This document shows positions 7,323 through 14,801 of a stretch of 60,887 bases of DNA, piece by piece. The translations under genes and the position numbers were made by a program. This DNA comes from Coriobacteriaceae bacterium (GTDB lineage Bacteria > Actinomycetota > Coriobacteriia > Coriobacteriales > Coriobacteriaceae). Below the pieces are notes generated by a model. It saw only the letters and a program-made list of their open reading frames with translations. It ran no database searches and had not been told where the DNA came from. The stretch lies in assembly GCA_902364975.1 (NCBI GenBank), contig CABJFQ010000013.1, positions 1-60,887 of the forward strand, given 5' to 3'. How positions within the stretch are numbered: position 1 is the first letter of the stretch; the number at the start of each line of letters is the position of its first letter.

Positions 7323-8744
7323 CTACTCTATCAGGTCGTTGTGGCGCTCGATAGCGTCCGCTACCGTACCGCCCTCATCCACAATAAGCGAACGGCGCTT
7401 GGGTGAGATGATGCGCTGGGCGGGGTACACGCCGCGGTGTCCGCCGGTTAGGTAGCTGATAAAGGCCACGATGACAAAGAACCCGGCGGCCGTTCCGTGG
7501 AACAGATCGATGGCCATCATACAGGTGGTGATGGGCACGTTGAGGCCGGCGCAGAAGACGCCGAGCATGCCGAGGGCCGCCAGAAAACTGGGGTCAAGCC
7601 CGGTAAGGCAACCGATCCAGCCACCGAGTGCCGCACCGATGCCAAACAGGGGCGTGACCTCGCCGCCTTGGAAGCCCGCGCCCAGGGTAAGCGCTGTGAC
7701 GACCAACTTGATGGCTGCGTCCGCCAGGGTGGTGTTGCCTGCAAATCCGGCGCCGGAAAGCCACGTGGAAAGGCCGGCGTAGTTCCAGGCGTCGAGGAGG
7801 GCATAGGCGGCCAAAACCACGAGTGCGCCTATGAGTGCGCGGACGAGGTAATTGGTGATAAAGCGACTGTACAGGCTTTTGACGGTTCGAACCGACCAGG
7901 CAAAGAGGCGTGCCGTCAGGCCGAAGATAATGGCGCTGATAACAACGATGACAACCGTCCGTGGTGTCATGTTGGGAACGCTGGCGATGACATTCGCCTC
8001 GTACTCGGTTCCCAAGGCAAGCGACGTAAAGTAGCCGGTAAACGAGGCGACCAGGCAGTAGATGCCCGCGGTGTAGTCGATCTTGCCGATAAAGCACATC
8101 TCCATGCCAAAGAAAGCTCCAGCAAGGGGCGAACCGAATACGGCGCCAAAGGCCGACGAGATGCCGGCGAGCATGAGGTCGTGGTGGTCATGCTTTTTGA
8201 GGTGGGCGAGGCTCGAGATGTTGCTGGCGATGGTGCCGCCAATCTGCACCGCGGCTCCCTCGCGACCGGCCGATCCACCCGTTAGGTGCGTGAGCGTGGA
8301 GCAGACGAAGGTGAGGACGGCCATGCGCATATGGATGAGGCGTGTGCCCAGAGCGGAGTCGATGACCAGGTTGTTGCCTCGTTTGGCGGCAAGGCCGTGG
8401 TTTTTGTACACCCATGCGGTGGCAATGCCCACAACGGGAAGCAATGCGTAGACCCACGCGTGGTGCTCGCGATAGTCGGTCGCGATATTCAGCGAGGCCA
8501 AAAACGCCCAAGCGGCAACGCCCATGGCGAGCGAGACGATGACGACGAGCGCGAGCAACTTGGCGCTCGCGAGTAGGTTGCGGGCGTTGCGGCGCGTGTC
8601 GGCAGCCAAGAGATGCTCGGAGCGGGTGAGCTGTTGCCTGCCTGCCATGATGACGTCATTAAGGGAGAAAAAGCCGCCGTCGTCGAGCGACTGGGAATGA
8701 TCCTGCGCCTCGTTTGCGCTTTCGGGTTTGTCGGTAAAAGCCAT
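7323..8744 (-). CDS. ClC family chloride (or fluoride) channel/antiporter
   Basis: This 473-residue ClC protein with about ten or more membrane helices carries GGSAGREGAAVQIGG (gating-glutamate loop), FGSPLAGAFFGMEM and GAGFQGGEVTPLFGIG. The usual GSGIP anion-binding loop is replaced by KRGNNLVIDSA. Variants of this loop occur in the SycA/ClC-F branch, some members of which export fluoride. Anion specificity is therefore open. A hydrophilic N-terminus of about 60 residues precedes the channel. No fluoride-riboswitch sequence is evident upstream. Confidence 0.88.
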   Translation of the reverse strand: MAFTDKPESANEAQDHSQSLDDGGFFSLNDVIMAGRQQLTRSEHLLAADTRRNARNLLASAKLLALVVIVSLAMGVAAWAFLASLNIATDYREHHAWVYALLPVVGIATAWVYKNHGLAAKRGNNLVIDSALGTRLIHMRMAVLTFVCSTLTHLTGGSAGREGAAVQIGGTIASNISSLAHLKKHDHHDLMLAGISSAFGAVFGSPLAGAFFGMEMCFIGKIDYTAGIYCLVASFTGYFTSLALGTEYEANVIASVPNMTPRTVVIVVISAIIFGLTARLFAWSVRTVKSLYSRFITNYLVRALIGALVVLAAYALLDAWNYAGLSTWLSGAGFAGNTTLADAAIKLVVTALTLGAGFQGGEVTPLFGIGAALGGWIGCLTGLDPSFLAALGMLGVFCAGLNVPITTCMMAIDLFHGTAAGFFVIVAFISYLTGGHRGVYPAQRIISPKRRSLIVDEGGTVADAIERHNDLIE

Positions 8745-8891
8745 ACGTTCCTCTTTTGGGTTGCAACACGAGCATTATAGAACGTGCCAAACGTGACAAA
8801 CCGGCTGGTTGGTTTTGGTTCTGTTTCGCCGTCCGTTACCGACAGGTGTATTCGTGGGCACGGGCCGTGTCGCCGTCGTGCGGCGCGGGAT

Positions 8892-8897
8892 TATACT
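8892..8897 (+). promoter_or_regulatory. Possible -10 box of the moeA operon
   Basis: TATACT lies 59 bp before the moeA start in the divergent spacer after the ClC gene. No clear -35 hexamer is seen. Confidence 0.3.
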
Positions 8898-8955
8898 GAG
8901 ATAAACATAAAGAATCGGCGCCCGTGATGTGCGCCGTTGCATGCTAGAGGTGTAT

Positions 8956-10218
8956 ATGGCAGAGAAACTCATTCCGTTGGAGGACGCACAGGCGATCGTC
9001 TTGTCGCACGTGAATCGCACCGGAGTTGTCGAGATTCCCGTGTGGCAGGCCGCCGGTCTTCCCTTGGCAGAGGACGCGGTGGCCGATATCGACATCTCGC
9101 CGTTTGCCAACAGCGCTATGGACGGATATGCCGTGCGCTCGGCGGATTTGGCGCAGGCATCTGGTGAGGCGCCGGTGACGCTCGACGTTATCGGACACGA
9201 GGCCGCGGGCCATGTGTTTGAGGGCACAATTGGCGCGGGCGAGACGGTCCGCATCATGACGGGCGCGCCGGTGCCCGAAGGTGCCGATGCCGTTGTGAAA
9301 TACGAGATCGTTGATGTGCTCGACGGCGATGGCAACGAGGGCTCGCGTGCGAGGTTCTCGACGCCGACAAAGGTGGGGGAGAACGTTCGCTCTGCCGCCG
9401 AGGAGGCCCATGCTGGCGATGTTGTGATGCACGCCGGCGAGGTCGTGGCTCCGGCGGGCGCTGGCTTGCTGGCGAGCGCCGGTTACGCGAGCGTGAAGGT
9501 CCATGCCGCTCCGCGCGTGGGCATCATCTCGCTGGGCACGGAGCTGGTCGCGCCGAACGAGCTGCCGGCGCGCGGGCAGATTCGCGACTCCAACTCGTCG
9601 GCGGTGATGGCCGAGGCGCTCGATGCCGGCGCCGAGCCCGTGTTCTACGGCATTGCGCCCGATGATGAGCGGGCGATTGCCGAGCTGGTGCATCGTGCCG
9701 TGCAGGAGTGCGATTTTGTCATTACGAGCGGTGGCGCCTCGGCAGGCGACTACGACTACGTGACGGCGCTGGTCCAGCGCGAGGGCGAGGTGCTGTTTGA
9801 CCGCATCTCGATGCGTCCGGGCAAGGCCATCACGTTTGGGCTGCTCGGCGGCAAGCCGTATCTGGGGCTTTCGGGCAATCCCGCGGCGGCGTATGTGGGC
9901 TTTGAGATGCTCGCCCGCCCGGCGATCCGCAAGATGCGCGGTTTTGCCGAGGGGGCGCGTCCCGTGCAGCAGGCGATGCTCACGCACGGCGTGAAAAAGC
10001 GACAGCATCGCCGCTTCTTCGATCGCGCCACGGTTTTGCGCGACCCCGAGACCGGTGAGCTGTTGGTGACCGAGGCCAAGACGCAGAATTCGGCGTTGCT
10101 CGGCACGATGCAGCGGGCCAACTGCCTGCTGCGTATTGACGAAGGTCCGTGCGAGCTCAAGGCGGGAGACATCGTGGATGTTGTGCGTGTCGACCTGCCT
10201 GAGGGCGCCGTGTTGTAG
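8956..10218 (+). CDS. moeA: Molybdopterin molybdenumtransferase MoeA
   Basis: This 420-residue MoeA inserts molybdate into adenylylated molybdopterin to form molybdenum cofactor. Visible signatures are SPFANSAMDGYAVRS near residue 48-62, RIMTGAPVPEGADAVV near 100-115 and SGGASAGDYDYV in the MoCF-binding domain, with GLSGNPAAAYVGFE after it. The start at 8956 follows AGAGG at 8946-8950. It is followed 10 bp later by mog/moaB and then by the modABC transporter, forming a molybdenum block. Confidence 0.93.
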   Translation: MAEKLIPLEDAQAIVLSHVNRTGVVEIPVWQAAGLPLAEDAVADIDISPFANSAMDGYAVRSADLAQASGEAPVTLDVIGHEAAGHVFEGTIGAGETVRIMTGAPVPEGADAVVKYEIVDVLDGDGNEGSRARFSTPTKVGENVRSAAEEAHAGDVVMHAGEVVAPAGAGLLASAGYASVKVHAAPRVGIISLGTELVAPNELPARGQIRDSNSSAVMAEALDAGAEPVFYGIAPDDERAIAELVHRAVQECDFVITSGGASAGDYDYVTALVQREGEVLFDRISMRPGKAITFGLLGGKPYLGLSGNPAAAYVGFEMLARPAIRKMRGFAEGARPVQQAMLTHGVKKRQHRRFFDRATVLRDPETGELLVTEAKTQNSALLGTMQRANCLLRIDEGPCELKAGDIVDVVRVDLPEGAVL

Positions 10219-10228
10219 GAGGAATGCT

Positions 10229-10708
10229 ATGGAGCTGAAGATATCGATCGTGACGTGTTCGGATACGCGGGACCTTGCCCAGGACGAGGCTGGAGCCGCA
10301 CTCGAGGAACTTATCGAGGCGCAGGGCTGGACGGTCGTCTCACATCTGGTCGTGCGCGACGACGTCAGCGAGATCGGTGATGCCATTGTGGAAGCCGCCG
10401 ATGAGTGCCACGCCAATGTCGTGCTCACCTGCGGCGGCACGGGGCTTTCGATGCGCGATGTGACGCCCGAGGCGACGCGTGCCGTCTGCGATCGCGAGGT
10501 GCCGGGTATTGCCGAGGCGATCCGTGCGTACTCGATGACCAAGACGCGCCGCGCCATGCTCTCGCGCGCTATTTGCATGCAACGAGGTCATACACTTGTC
10601 GTAAACTTTCCCGGTTCTTCGAAGGCCGCTCGCGAAAGCTGGGAGGCCATAGCGGACCAGCTGGAGCATGCGGCTCAGATGACAGCGGGCGGCGGACATA
10701 CCAACTAA
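10229..10708 (+). CDS. MogA/MoaB family molybdopterin adenylyltransferase
   Basis: This 159-residue single-domain MoCF protein adenylylates molybdopterin before MoeA acts. SIVTCSDTRD opens the fold, VVLTCGGTGLSMRDVTPEAT is the ligand-binding loop, and VVNFPGSSKAA near the C-terminus is typical. The start is ATG at 10229 after GGAGG. It is cotranscribed with moeA and followed by a terminator. Whether it is MogA-like or MoaB-like cannot be decided from length alone. Confidence 0.9.
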   Translation: MELKISIVTCSDTRDLAQDEAGAALEELIEAQGWTVVSHLVVRDDVSEIGDAIVEAADECHANVVLTCGGTGLSMRDVTPEATRAVCDREVPGIAEAIRAYSMTKTRRAMLSRAICMQRGHTLVVNFPGSSKAARESWEAIADQLEHAAQMTAGGGHTN

Positions 10709-10721
10709 GCGGTTTACCTGC

Positions 10722-10755
10722 GGCGGAGCGACCTGAACGGCTGCTCCGCCTTTTA
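10722..10755 (+). terminator. Terminator after mog/moaB
   Basis: GGCGGAGC (10722-10729) and GCTCCGCC (10743-10750) are perfect arms, followed by TTTTA. Confidence 0.8.
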
Positions 10756-10800
10756 TTTGCGCCCAAGGGGACGGCATTCTGTAGGCATGCTTGAAACTAT

Positions 10801-10852
10801 ATTCTCAGACGAGAATAATTTCTCATAATCATTATTCGCACCGAAGTATAAT
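10801..10852 (+). promoter_or_regulatory. AT-rich modA control region with Fur-like 7-1-7 palindrome
   Basis: A TATAAT (10847-10852) lies 60 bp ahead of modA. Just upstream, TCATAATCATTATTC (10823-10837) resembles the 7-1-7 boxes of Fur/PerR-type regulators with about three mismatches. Two further short palindromes, ATTCTC/GAGAAT (10801-10816) and GAGAA/TTCTC, adjoin it. The tract is strikingly AT-rich for this genome. Regulator identity is not shown; ModE or another molybdate sensor is equally possible. Confidence 0.5.
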
Positions 10853-10912
10853 CTAATTACAGAATAAAGCCCGCGGTGGGGTACCCGGGCATAAGGTCCG
10901 AAAGGGTTGAAC

Positions 10913-11785
10913 ATGTTCGATATGGTTTCTCGCCGCGGATTCGTCTCGCTCTCTGCTGTCGCCGCTGCCGGCCTTGGCCTTGCCGGCTGCTCTGGCAACA
11001 AGACGTCTGAGCCGACTGGCTCCGATGCCGGTTCTGCTAAGGCATCTTCCAAGAAAGCTGTCGAGCTGCAGGTCTTTGCCGCCAACTCGCTCGAGAAGGC
11101 TCTGCCCGAGGTTCAGGAGCTTTACACCGAGCAGACCGGTACCACGTTTGCCGACACGCAGTTTAAGGCGTCTGGCGACCTCGTTGAGCAGATGCGCGCC
11201 GGTGCCACGGTCGACGTGCTCATCACCGCTTCCAAGGGCACCATGGACGACGCCGAGGCCGTCGAGCTCGTCGATGCCGACACGCGTGAGGATATGTTCG
11301 TCAACGATCTTGTGATCATTCGCGCTGAGGGCTCCGACACCAAGATCGAGGCCATCGCCGACGTCGCGAACCTGGACGGCAAGATCGCCATCGGCGACGC
11401 CAAGACCGTCCCCGCCGGCAAGTACGCCAACCAGGCGTTGGCTTCCGTGGGTCTCTACACCGGCACCGAAGGCGACGACGGCAAGTATGCTCCCGAGATC
11501 GCCGACAAGGTCGCACTGGCCGACAAAGTTGGTACCGCTGCCGCCTATGTGTCCACAGGCGACTGCGTGGCCGGTTTTGTCTACAGCTCCGATATCTTCC
11601 GCTACGACGGCATCGAGGAGGCGTTCGTGTGTCCCGAGGACTCGCACAAGCCCATCGTGTATCCGGGCGCCGTTGCCGAGAGCTCCGAACATGCCGACGA
11701 GGCTAAGGCGTTCATCGACTTTTGCCTGTCCAACAAGAAGGCTCAGAAGATTTGGGCTAAGTACGGCTTTGAGCTTTCCGCGTAG
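10913..11785 (+). CDS. modA: Molybdate ABC transporter substrate-binding lipoprotein ModA
   Basis: This 290-residue extracytoplasmic binding protein captures molybdate or tungstate for ModBC. The N-terminus has SRRGFVSLSAVA, a twin-arginine-like motif, followed by the lipobox LAGC with the lipidated cysteine near residue 24. The mature protein opens with VFAANSLEKALPEVQELY, the oxyanion-loop start typical of ModA, and contains VDVLITASKGTMDDA. The start at 10913 follows AAAGGG at a 6-nt spacing. Tat export of this lipoprotein is inferred. Confidence 0.92.
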   Translation: MFDMVSRRGFVSLSAVAAAGLGLAGCSGNKTSEPTGSDAGSAKASSKKAVELQVFAANSLEKALPEVQELYTEQTGTTFADTQFKASGDLVEQMRAGATVDVLITASKGTMDDAEAVELVDADTREDMFVNDLVIIRAEGSDTKIEAIADVANLDGKIAIGDAKTVPAGKYANQALASVGLYTGTEGDDGKYAPEIADKVALADKVGTAAAYVSTGDCVAGFVYSSDIFRYDGIEEAFVCPEDSHKPIVYPGAVAESSEHADEAKAFIDFCLSNKKAQKIWAKYGFELSA

Positions 11786-11853
11786 TGCGGCTTGGCGCGA
11801 TAATTCCATCGTTTTGTGTTTCACTCCGTCCTTGTATTCGCTTGGAGCTTTTC

Positions 11854-13296
11854 GTGCTTAATAGATTCCGCATGCTTGTCGCCTGTGCTTTGACCTTCGC
11901 GCTTTGCTGGATGCCGGGATTTGCGTTTGCTGGGGACGCTGAGGACGGGGCCCAGGTTGCTGCGACCGCTCATGGGCTTTCCTATGGGATCGAGGGTTTT
12001 GAGCGGTTGGCCAAGGGGACCGCTCGTGCCATGGAGGGCCAGCCTGAGGGCTACCGGTTTCCCGTTGACGAGGACGTGGACCTTGTAGCGGCGCCTGCTG
12101 CCGATCGCGTTGTGGTGTGGATATCGCCCAAGGCGGTCGAGAAGTTTGGATTGGATCCGCAGGACAACGAGTGCGTATCGGGTCTCAAAGCCCTCGTCTG
12201 TGAGCTCGACAGCTCAAACTGCATGGGAGGTGCGCAGCTAGGGGACGTGGATCTTCCTTGGTATGTCACGGCGGAAACAACGTTTGATACCGGCGGGTAT
12301 ACCTATGGCTTTGACGAGCGTGGTACGGATGGGGACCGCTATGTGGTGATTGCATCAGCCTCGGGTGATGCCAAGGGCGGCGCGCGTTGGCTTGATAGCG
12401 CTCAAATGGTAGAGGCATCGTCTGCCGTGTTGCGGGATGAGCGGGGGCCCTTGACCTCTCTGGCCTCCTTTTTGGGCGACATCGACTATCGCCCGTTTTG
12501 GGTGTCCATTAAAACGAGCGGCCTTGCCCTGCTGATCTCCTTTGCGCTGGGCCTGTTCGCCGCGTGGAAGACTATGGGTACCTCGAGCCGCATCAAGGGC
12601 CTGCTCGATTCGGTCTTTACGATTCCTATGGTGCTGCCGCCCACGGTCTGCGGCTTTCTGCTTCTCATGCTGTTTGGCCGCTCGACCGGGGTGGGCCAGT
12701 GGCTCATCGCGCACGGCATCTCGATCGTCTTTACCTGGCCCGCGGCGGTGATATCTGCCGTGGTAGTGTCGTTTCCGCTGGTCTACCGCACGACGCTCGG
12801 AGCCTTCGAGAGCCTCGACACGCAGATGCTCGACGCCGCGCGAACCCTGGGATGGTCCGAGCGTCGCATCTTTACCAAGCTTATGATGCCGCTTGGCTGG
12901 CCCTCGATTGCCGCCGGCACGGTGCTCGCCTTTGCCCGCGCGATGGGCGAGTTCGGTTGCACCCTGTTCTTTGCGGGCAACTACGCTGGCATTACCCAGA
13001 CCATCCCCATCGCCATCTACTTTGAGTGGATGGGCGGCAACACGTCGGTGGCGCTCTTTTGGGTCATCGTCGTAATCGTGTTCAGCCTCCTGGTCATTCT
13101 GTTCATCAATATGTACACGGCGCATTCGCAAAAGTACCGTGAGCGCGGCCTGTCCCGCGCAGAGCGCAAGCAGGCCAAGCAGCTGGGCGGCCAGACCGAT
13201 TCGCTCGACCCAGTCGGCGGCGATGCACTGCGTATCGATCGCGAGGCGCTGGCCGAGCTTATGCGCGATGACACGGTCGCAAAGGGAGGTCGATAA
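11854..13296 (+). CDS. modB: Molybdate permease ModB with large N-terminal extension
   Basis: The C-terminal half (about residues 220-450) is a normal ModB permease: TIPMVLPPTVCGFLLL, and the EAA-type loop DAARTLGWSERRIFTKLM that docks ModC. Ahead of it is a signal-peptide-like segment (residues 1-27, ending FAFA) and about 180 residues predicted to lie outside the membrane. Usual ModB proteins are near 220-230 residues, whereas this one is 480. The role of the extra domain is unknown. GTG at 11854 follows GGAG at a 6-nt spacing. Its neighbours are modA (68 bp upstream) and modC (3 bp downstream). Confidence 0.88.
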   Translation: MLNRFRMLVACALTFALCWMPGFAFAGDAEDGAQVAATAHGLSYGIEGFERLAKGTARAMEGQPEGYRFPVDEDVDLVAAPAADRVVVWISPKAVEKFGLDPQDNECVSGLKALVCELDSSNCMGGAQLGDVDLPWYVTAETTFDTGGYTYGFDERGTDGDRYVVIASASGDAKGGARWLDSAQMVEASSAVLRDERGPLTSLASFLGDIDYRPFWVSIKTSGLALLISFALGLFAAWKTMGTSSRIKGLLDSVFTIPMVLPPTVCGFLLLMLFGRSTGVGQWLIAHGISIVFTWPAAVISAVVVSFPLVYRTTLGAFESLDTQMLDAARTLGWSERRIFTKLMMPLGWPSIAAGTVLAFARAMGEFGCTLFFAGNYAGITQTIPIAIYFEWMGGNTSVALFWVIVVIVFSLLVILFINMYTAHSQKYRERGLSRAERKQAKQLGGQTDSLDPVGGDALRIDREALAELMRDDTVAKGGR

Positions 13297-13299
13297 GCC

Positions 13300-14370
13300 A
13301 TGTCGCTTGTTCTGGCTATCAAAAAGCGCTATCCGGGGTTCACTCTCGACATGCAGCTTGAGGCCGGCGAAGAGCGCGTGGCGCTGCTGGGCGCCTCGGG
13401 TTGTGGCAAGAGCTGCACCTTGCGTTGCATTGCCGGCGTGGAGACGCCCGACGAGGGCGAGATCGTCGTCAACGGCGTGACCTTCTTTGACTCGGCGGCG
13501 GGTATCAACCTGTCGCCCCAGGAGCGCAAGTGCGCCCTGCTGTTCCAAAACTATCAGTTGTTTCCCAATATGACGGTGGCCGATAACGTGTGCGCCGGCG
13601 TACAGGATGCGGGTGACGTCGCTGCACGCAAAAAGCTCGCCGAGCGCTATCTGGGCATTTTTGGTCTGGCCGATTTTGCCGACCGCTATCCCGCACGCCT
13701 CTCGGGTGGTCAGCAGCAGCGCGTGGCGCTTGCGCGCATGGTGGCGGCACACCCGGGCATTTTTATGTTCGACGAGCCCATGAGCGCGCTCGATGCCTAC
13801 CTTAAGAGCGCGCTCGAGCAGAACATGCTCGACCTGTTCGACGTGTGCAACCGCACCGTGCTCTACGTGAGCCACGATATCGACGAAGCGTGTCGCCTGT
13901 GCCAGCGCATTTGCGTGATGCATAACGGGCATGTGGAGGAGATCGGCTCCGTCGAAGATGTGGTCCGCCGGCCGCAAACCTTGGCCGCGCTGCGCTTGAC
14001 GGGCTGCAAGAACACGAGCCGTGCGCGCAAGATCGGCTACGAAGAAGTTGAGGCCCTCGATTGGGGCATGACCTTTAACGTGGGCCGCGAGGTCCCCGAT
14101 GATGTGGCGTACCTGGGGATTCGTGCAAGTTACTTCCATGTTGACAACCGTGCCGAACGGGGCCGCAACAGCTACGATTTGCACGTGGCCCGTGTGAGCG
14201 ATTCGCGTTTTGAGCGCTTGGTGCTGTTGGATGTGCCACGTACCGATGCGCCGACTCGCCTGCAGTGGAAGGTCAACAAGGTGGGCGTACCTGTAGAGGA
14301 GTTGCCACAGGCGGGGGAGACCTTGCGCATGCATTTTGATGCGAGCAGGATTCATTTGGTTTGTCGATAG
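13300..14370 (+). CDS. modC: Molybdate ABC transporter ATPase ModC
   Basis: This 356-residue ATP-binding subunit powers molybdate import. Walker A is GASGCGKS (residues 31-38), the signature is LSGGQQQR, and Walker B is IFMFDEPMSALD with the H-loop in VLYVSHDIDEA. The roughly 120 C-terminal residues resemble a divergent regulatory (TOBE/MOP-like) region rather than a clear MOP repeat. The ribosome-binding site GGGAGGT lies at the end of modB, so the two are translated together. A terminator follows. Confidence 0.92.
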   Translation: MSLVLAIKKRYPGFTLDMQLEAGEERVALLGASGCGKSCTLRCIAGVETPDEGEIVVNGVTFFDSAAGINLSPQERKCALLFQNYQLFPNMTVADNVCAGVQDAGDVAARKKLAERYLGIFGLADFADRYPARLSGGQQQRVALARMVAAHPGIFMFDEPMSALDAYLKSALEQNMLDLFDVCNRTVLYVSHDIDEACRLCQRICVMHNGHVEEIGSVEDVVRRPQTLAALRLTGCKNTSRARKIGYEEVEALDWGMTFNVGREVPDDVAYLGIRASYFHVDNRAERGRNSYDLHVARVSDSRFERLVLLDVPRTDAPTRLQWKVNKVGVPVEELPQAGETLRMHFDASRIHLVCR

Positions 14371-14381
14371 CGCCGGGTAAT

Positions 14382-14418
14382 GCCGTCGGGGGATATAAGC
14401 CTCGGCGGCTTTGTTTTT
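14382..14418 (+). terminator. Terminator after modABC
   Basis: GCCGTCGGGG (14382-14391) pairs with CCTCGGCGGC (14400-14409) using two G-U pairs, and a T-rich tract follows. Confidence 0.75.
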
Positions 14419-14505
14419 GCCGTTCACCGAATGAGGGATGACAAACTCCTATCAATCAAGATAATTATTTATTAAACGACGGCACACGATGCTGTCGTAC
14501 GAATG

Positions 14506-14543
14506 TCAACGGTGTTCGCATGGTCGATGACCGTTGATATAGT
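14506..14543 (+). promoter_or_regulatory. Promoter with operator-like inverted repeat, reductase/selenium operon
   Basis: TCAACGGT (14506-14513) and ACCGTTGA (14530-14537) are perfect 8-bp arms that bracket a -35-like TTCGCA (14515-14520). A -10-like TATAGT (14538-14543) follows at a 17-bp spacing. A repressor bound here would cover the -35 region. The untranslated leader to the reductase gene would be about 250 nt. Confidence 0.5.
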
Positions 14544-14573
14544 TGACCTTAACTTGTAAAGGAGGGTGCGCAC

Positions 14574-14642
14574 ATGCCGCAGACGACATACATTCGCCGC
14601 GTTGCCGCGCGCGCCCTGTATATGGCTCGGAGTCGCATATGA
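14574..14642 (+). CDS. Possible 22-residue leader peptide
   Basis: A 22-codon frame starting at ATG 14574 is preceded by AAAGGAGGGTG, one of the best ribosome-binding sites in the window. The peptide is arginine-rich (MPQTTYIRRVAARAL at its start). It sits in the long leader of the reductase operon, which suggests an upstream ORF controlling downstream expression, but the peptide has no recognisable family. The rest of the leader (14643-14801) holds no other convincing gene; a short hairpin GGTTC/GAACC (14782-14798) places the next ribosome-binding site in its loop. Confidence 0.4.
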   Translation: MPQTTYIRRVAARALYMARSRI

Positions 14643-14801
14643 GCAGGTATGTTCACGGCTCCGGGAGAGACGACACACAGCTAAATAACCGAACGCAAGG
14701 CAGGTTCCCCAAAATTCCGGGTTTAGGCGCGGCTGGGTTTTCGCCACCCACCGTGCAGCAATACCGTAGCTATTCATATTTGGTTCGAGAGGGGAACCGT
14801 C

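Noticed and set aside
10758..10912. Molybdenum cofactor riboswitch before modA
   Set aside because: The leader has a small GCCCG/CGGGC hairpin, but not the multi-helix Moco aptamer.
14643..14801. Cobalamin or other known riboswitch in the reductase leader
   Set aside because: The segment GGCTCCGGGAGAGACG faintly recalls a B12 box but the rest of the consensus is missing.
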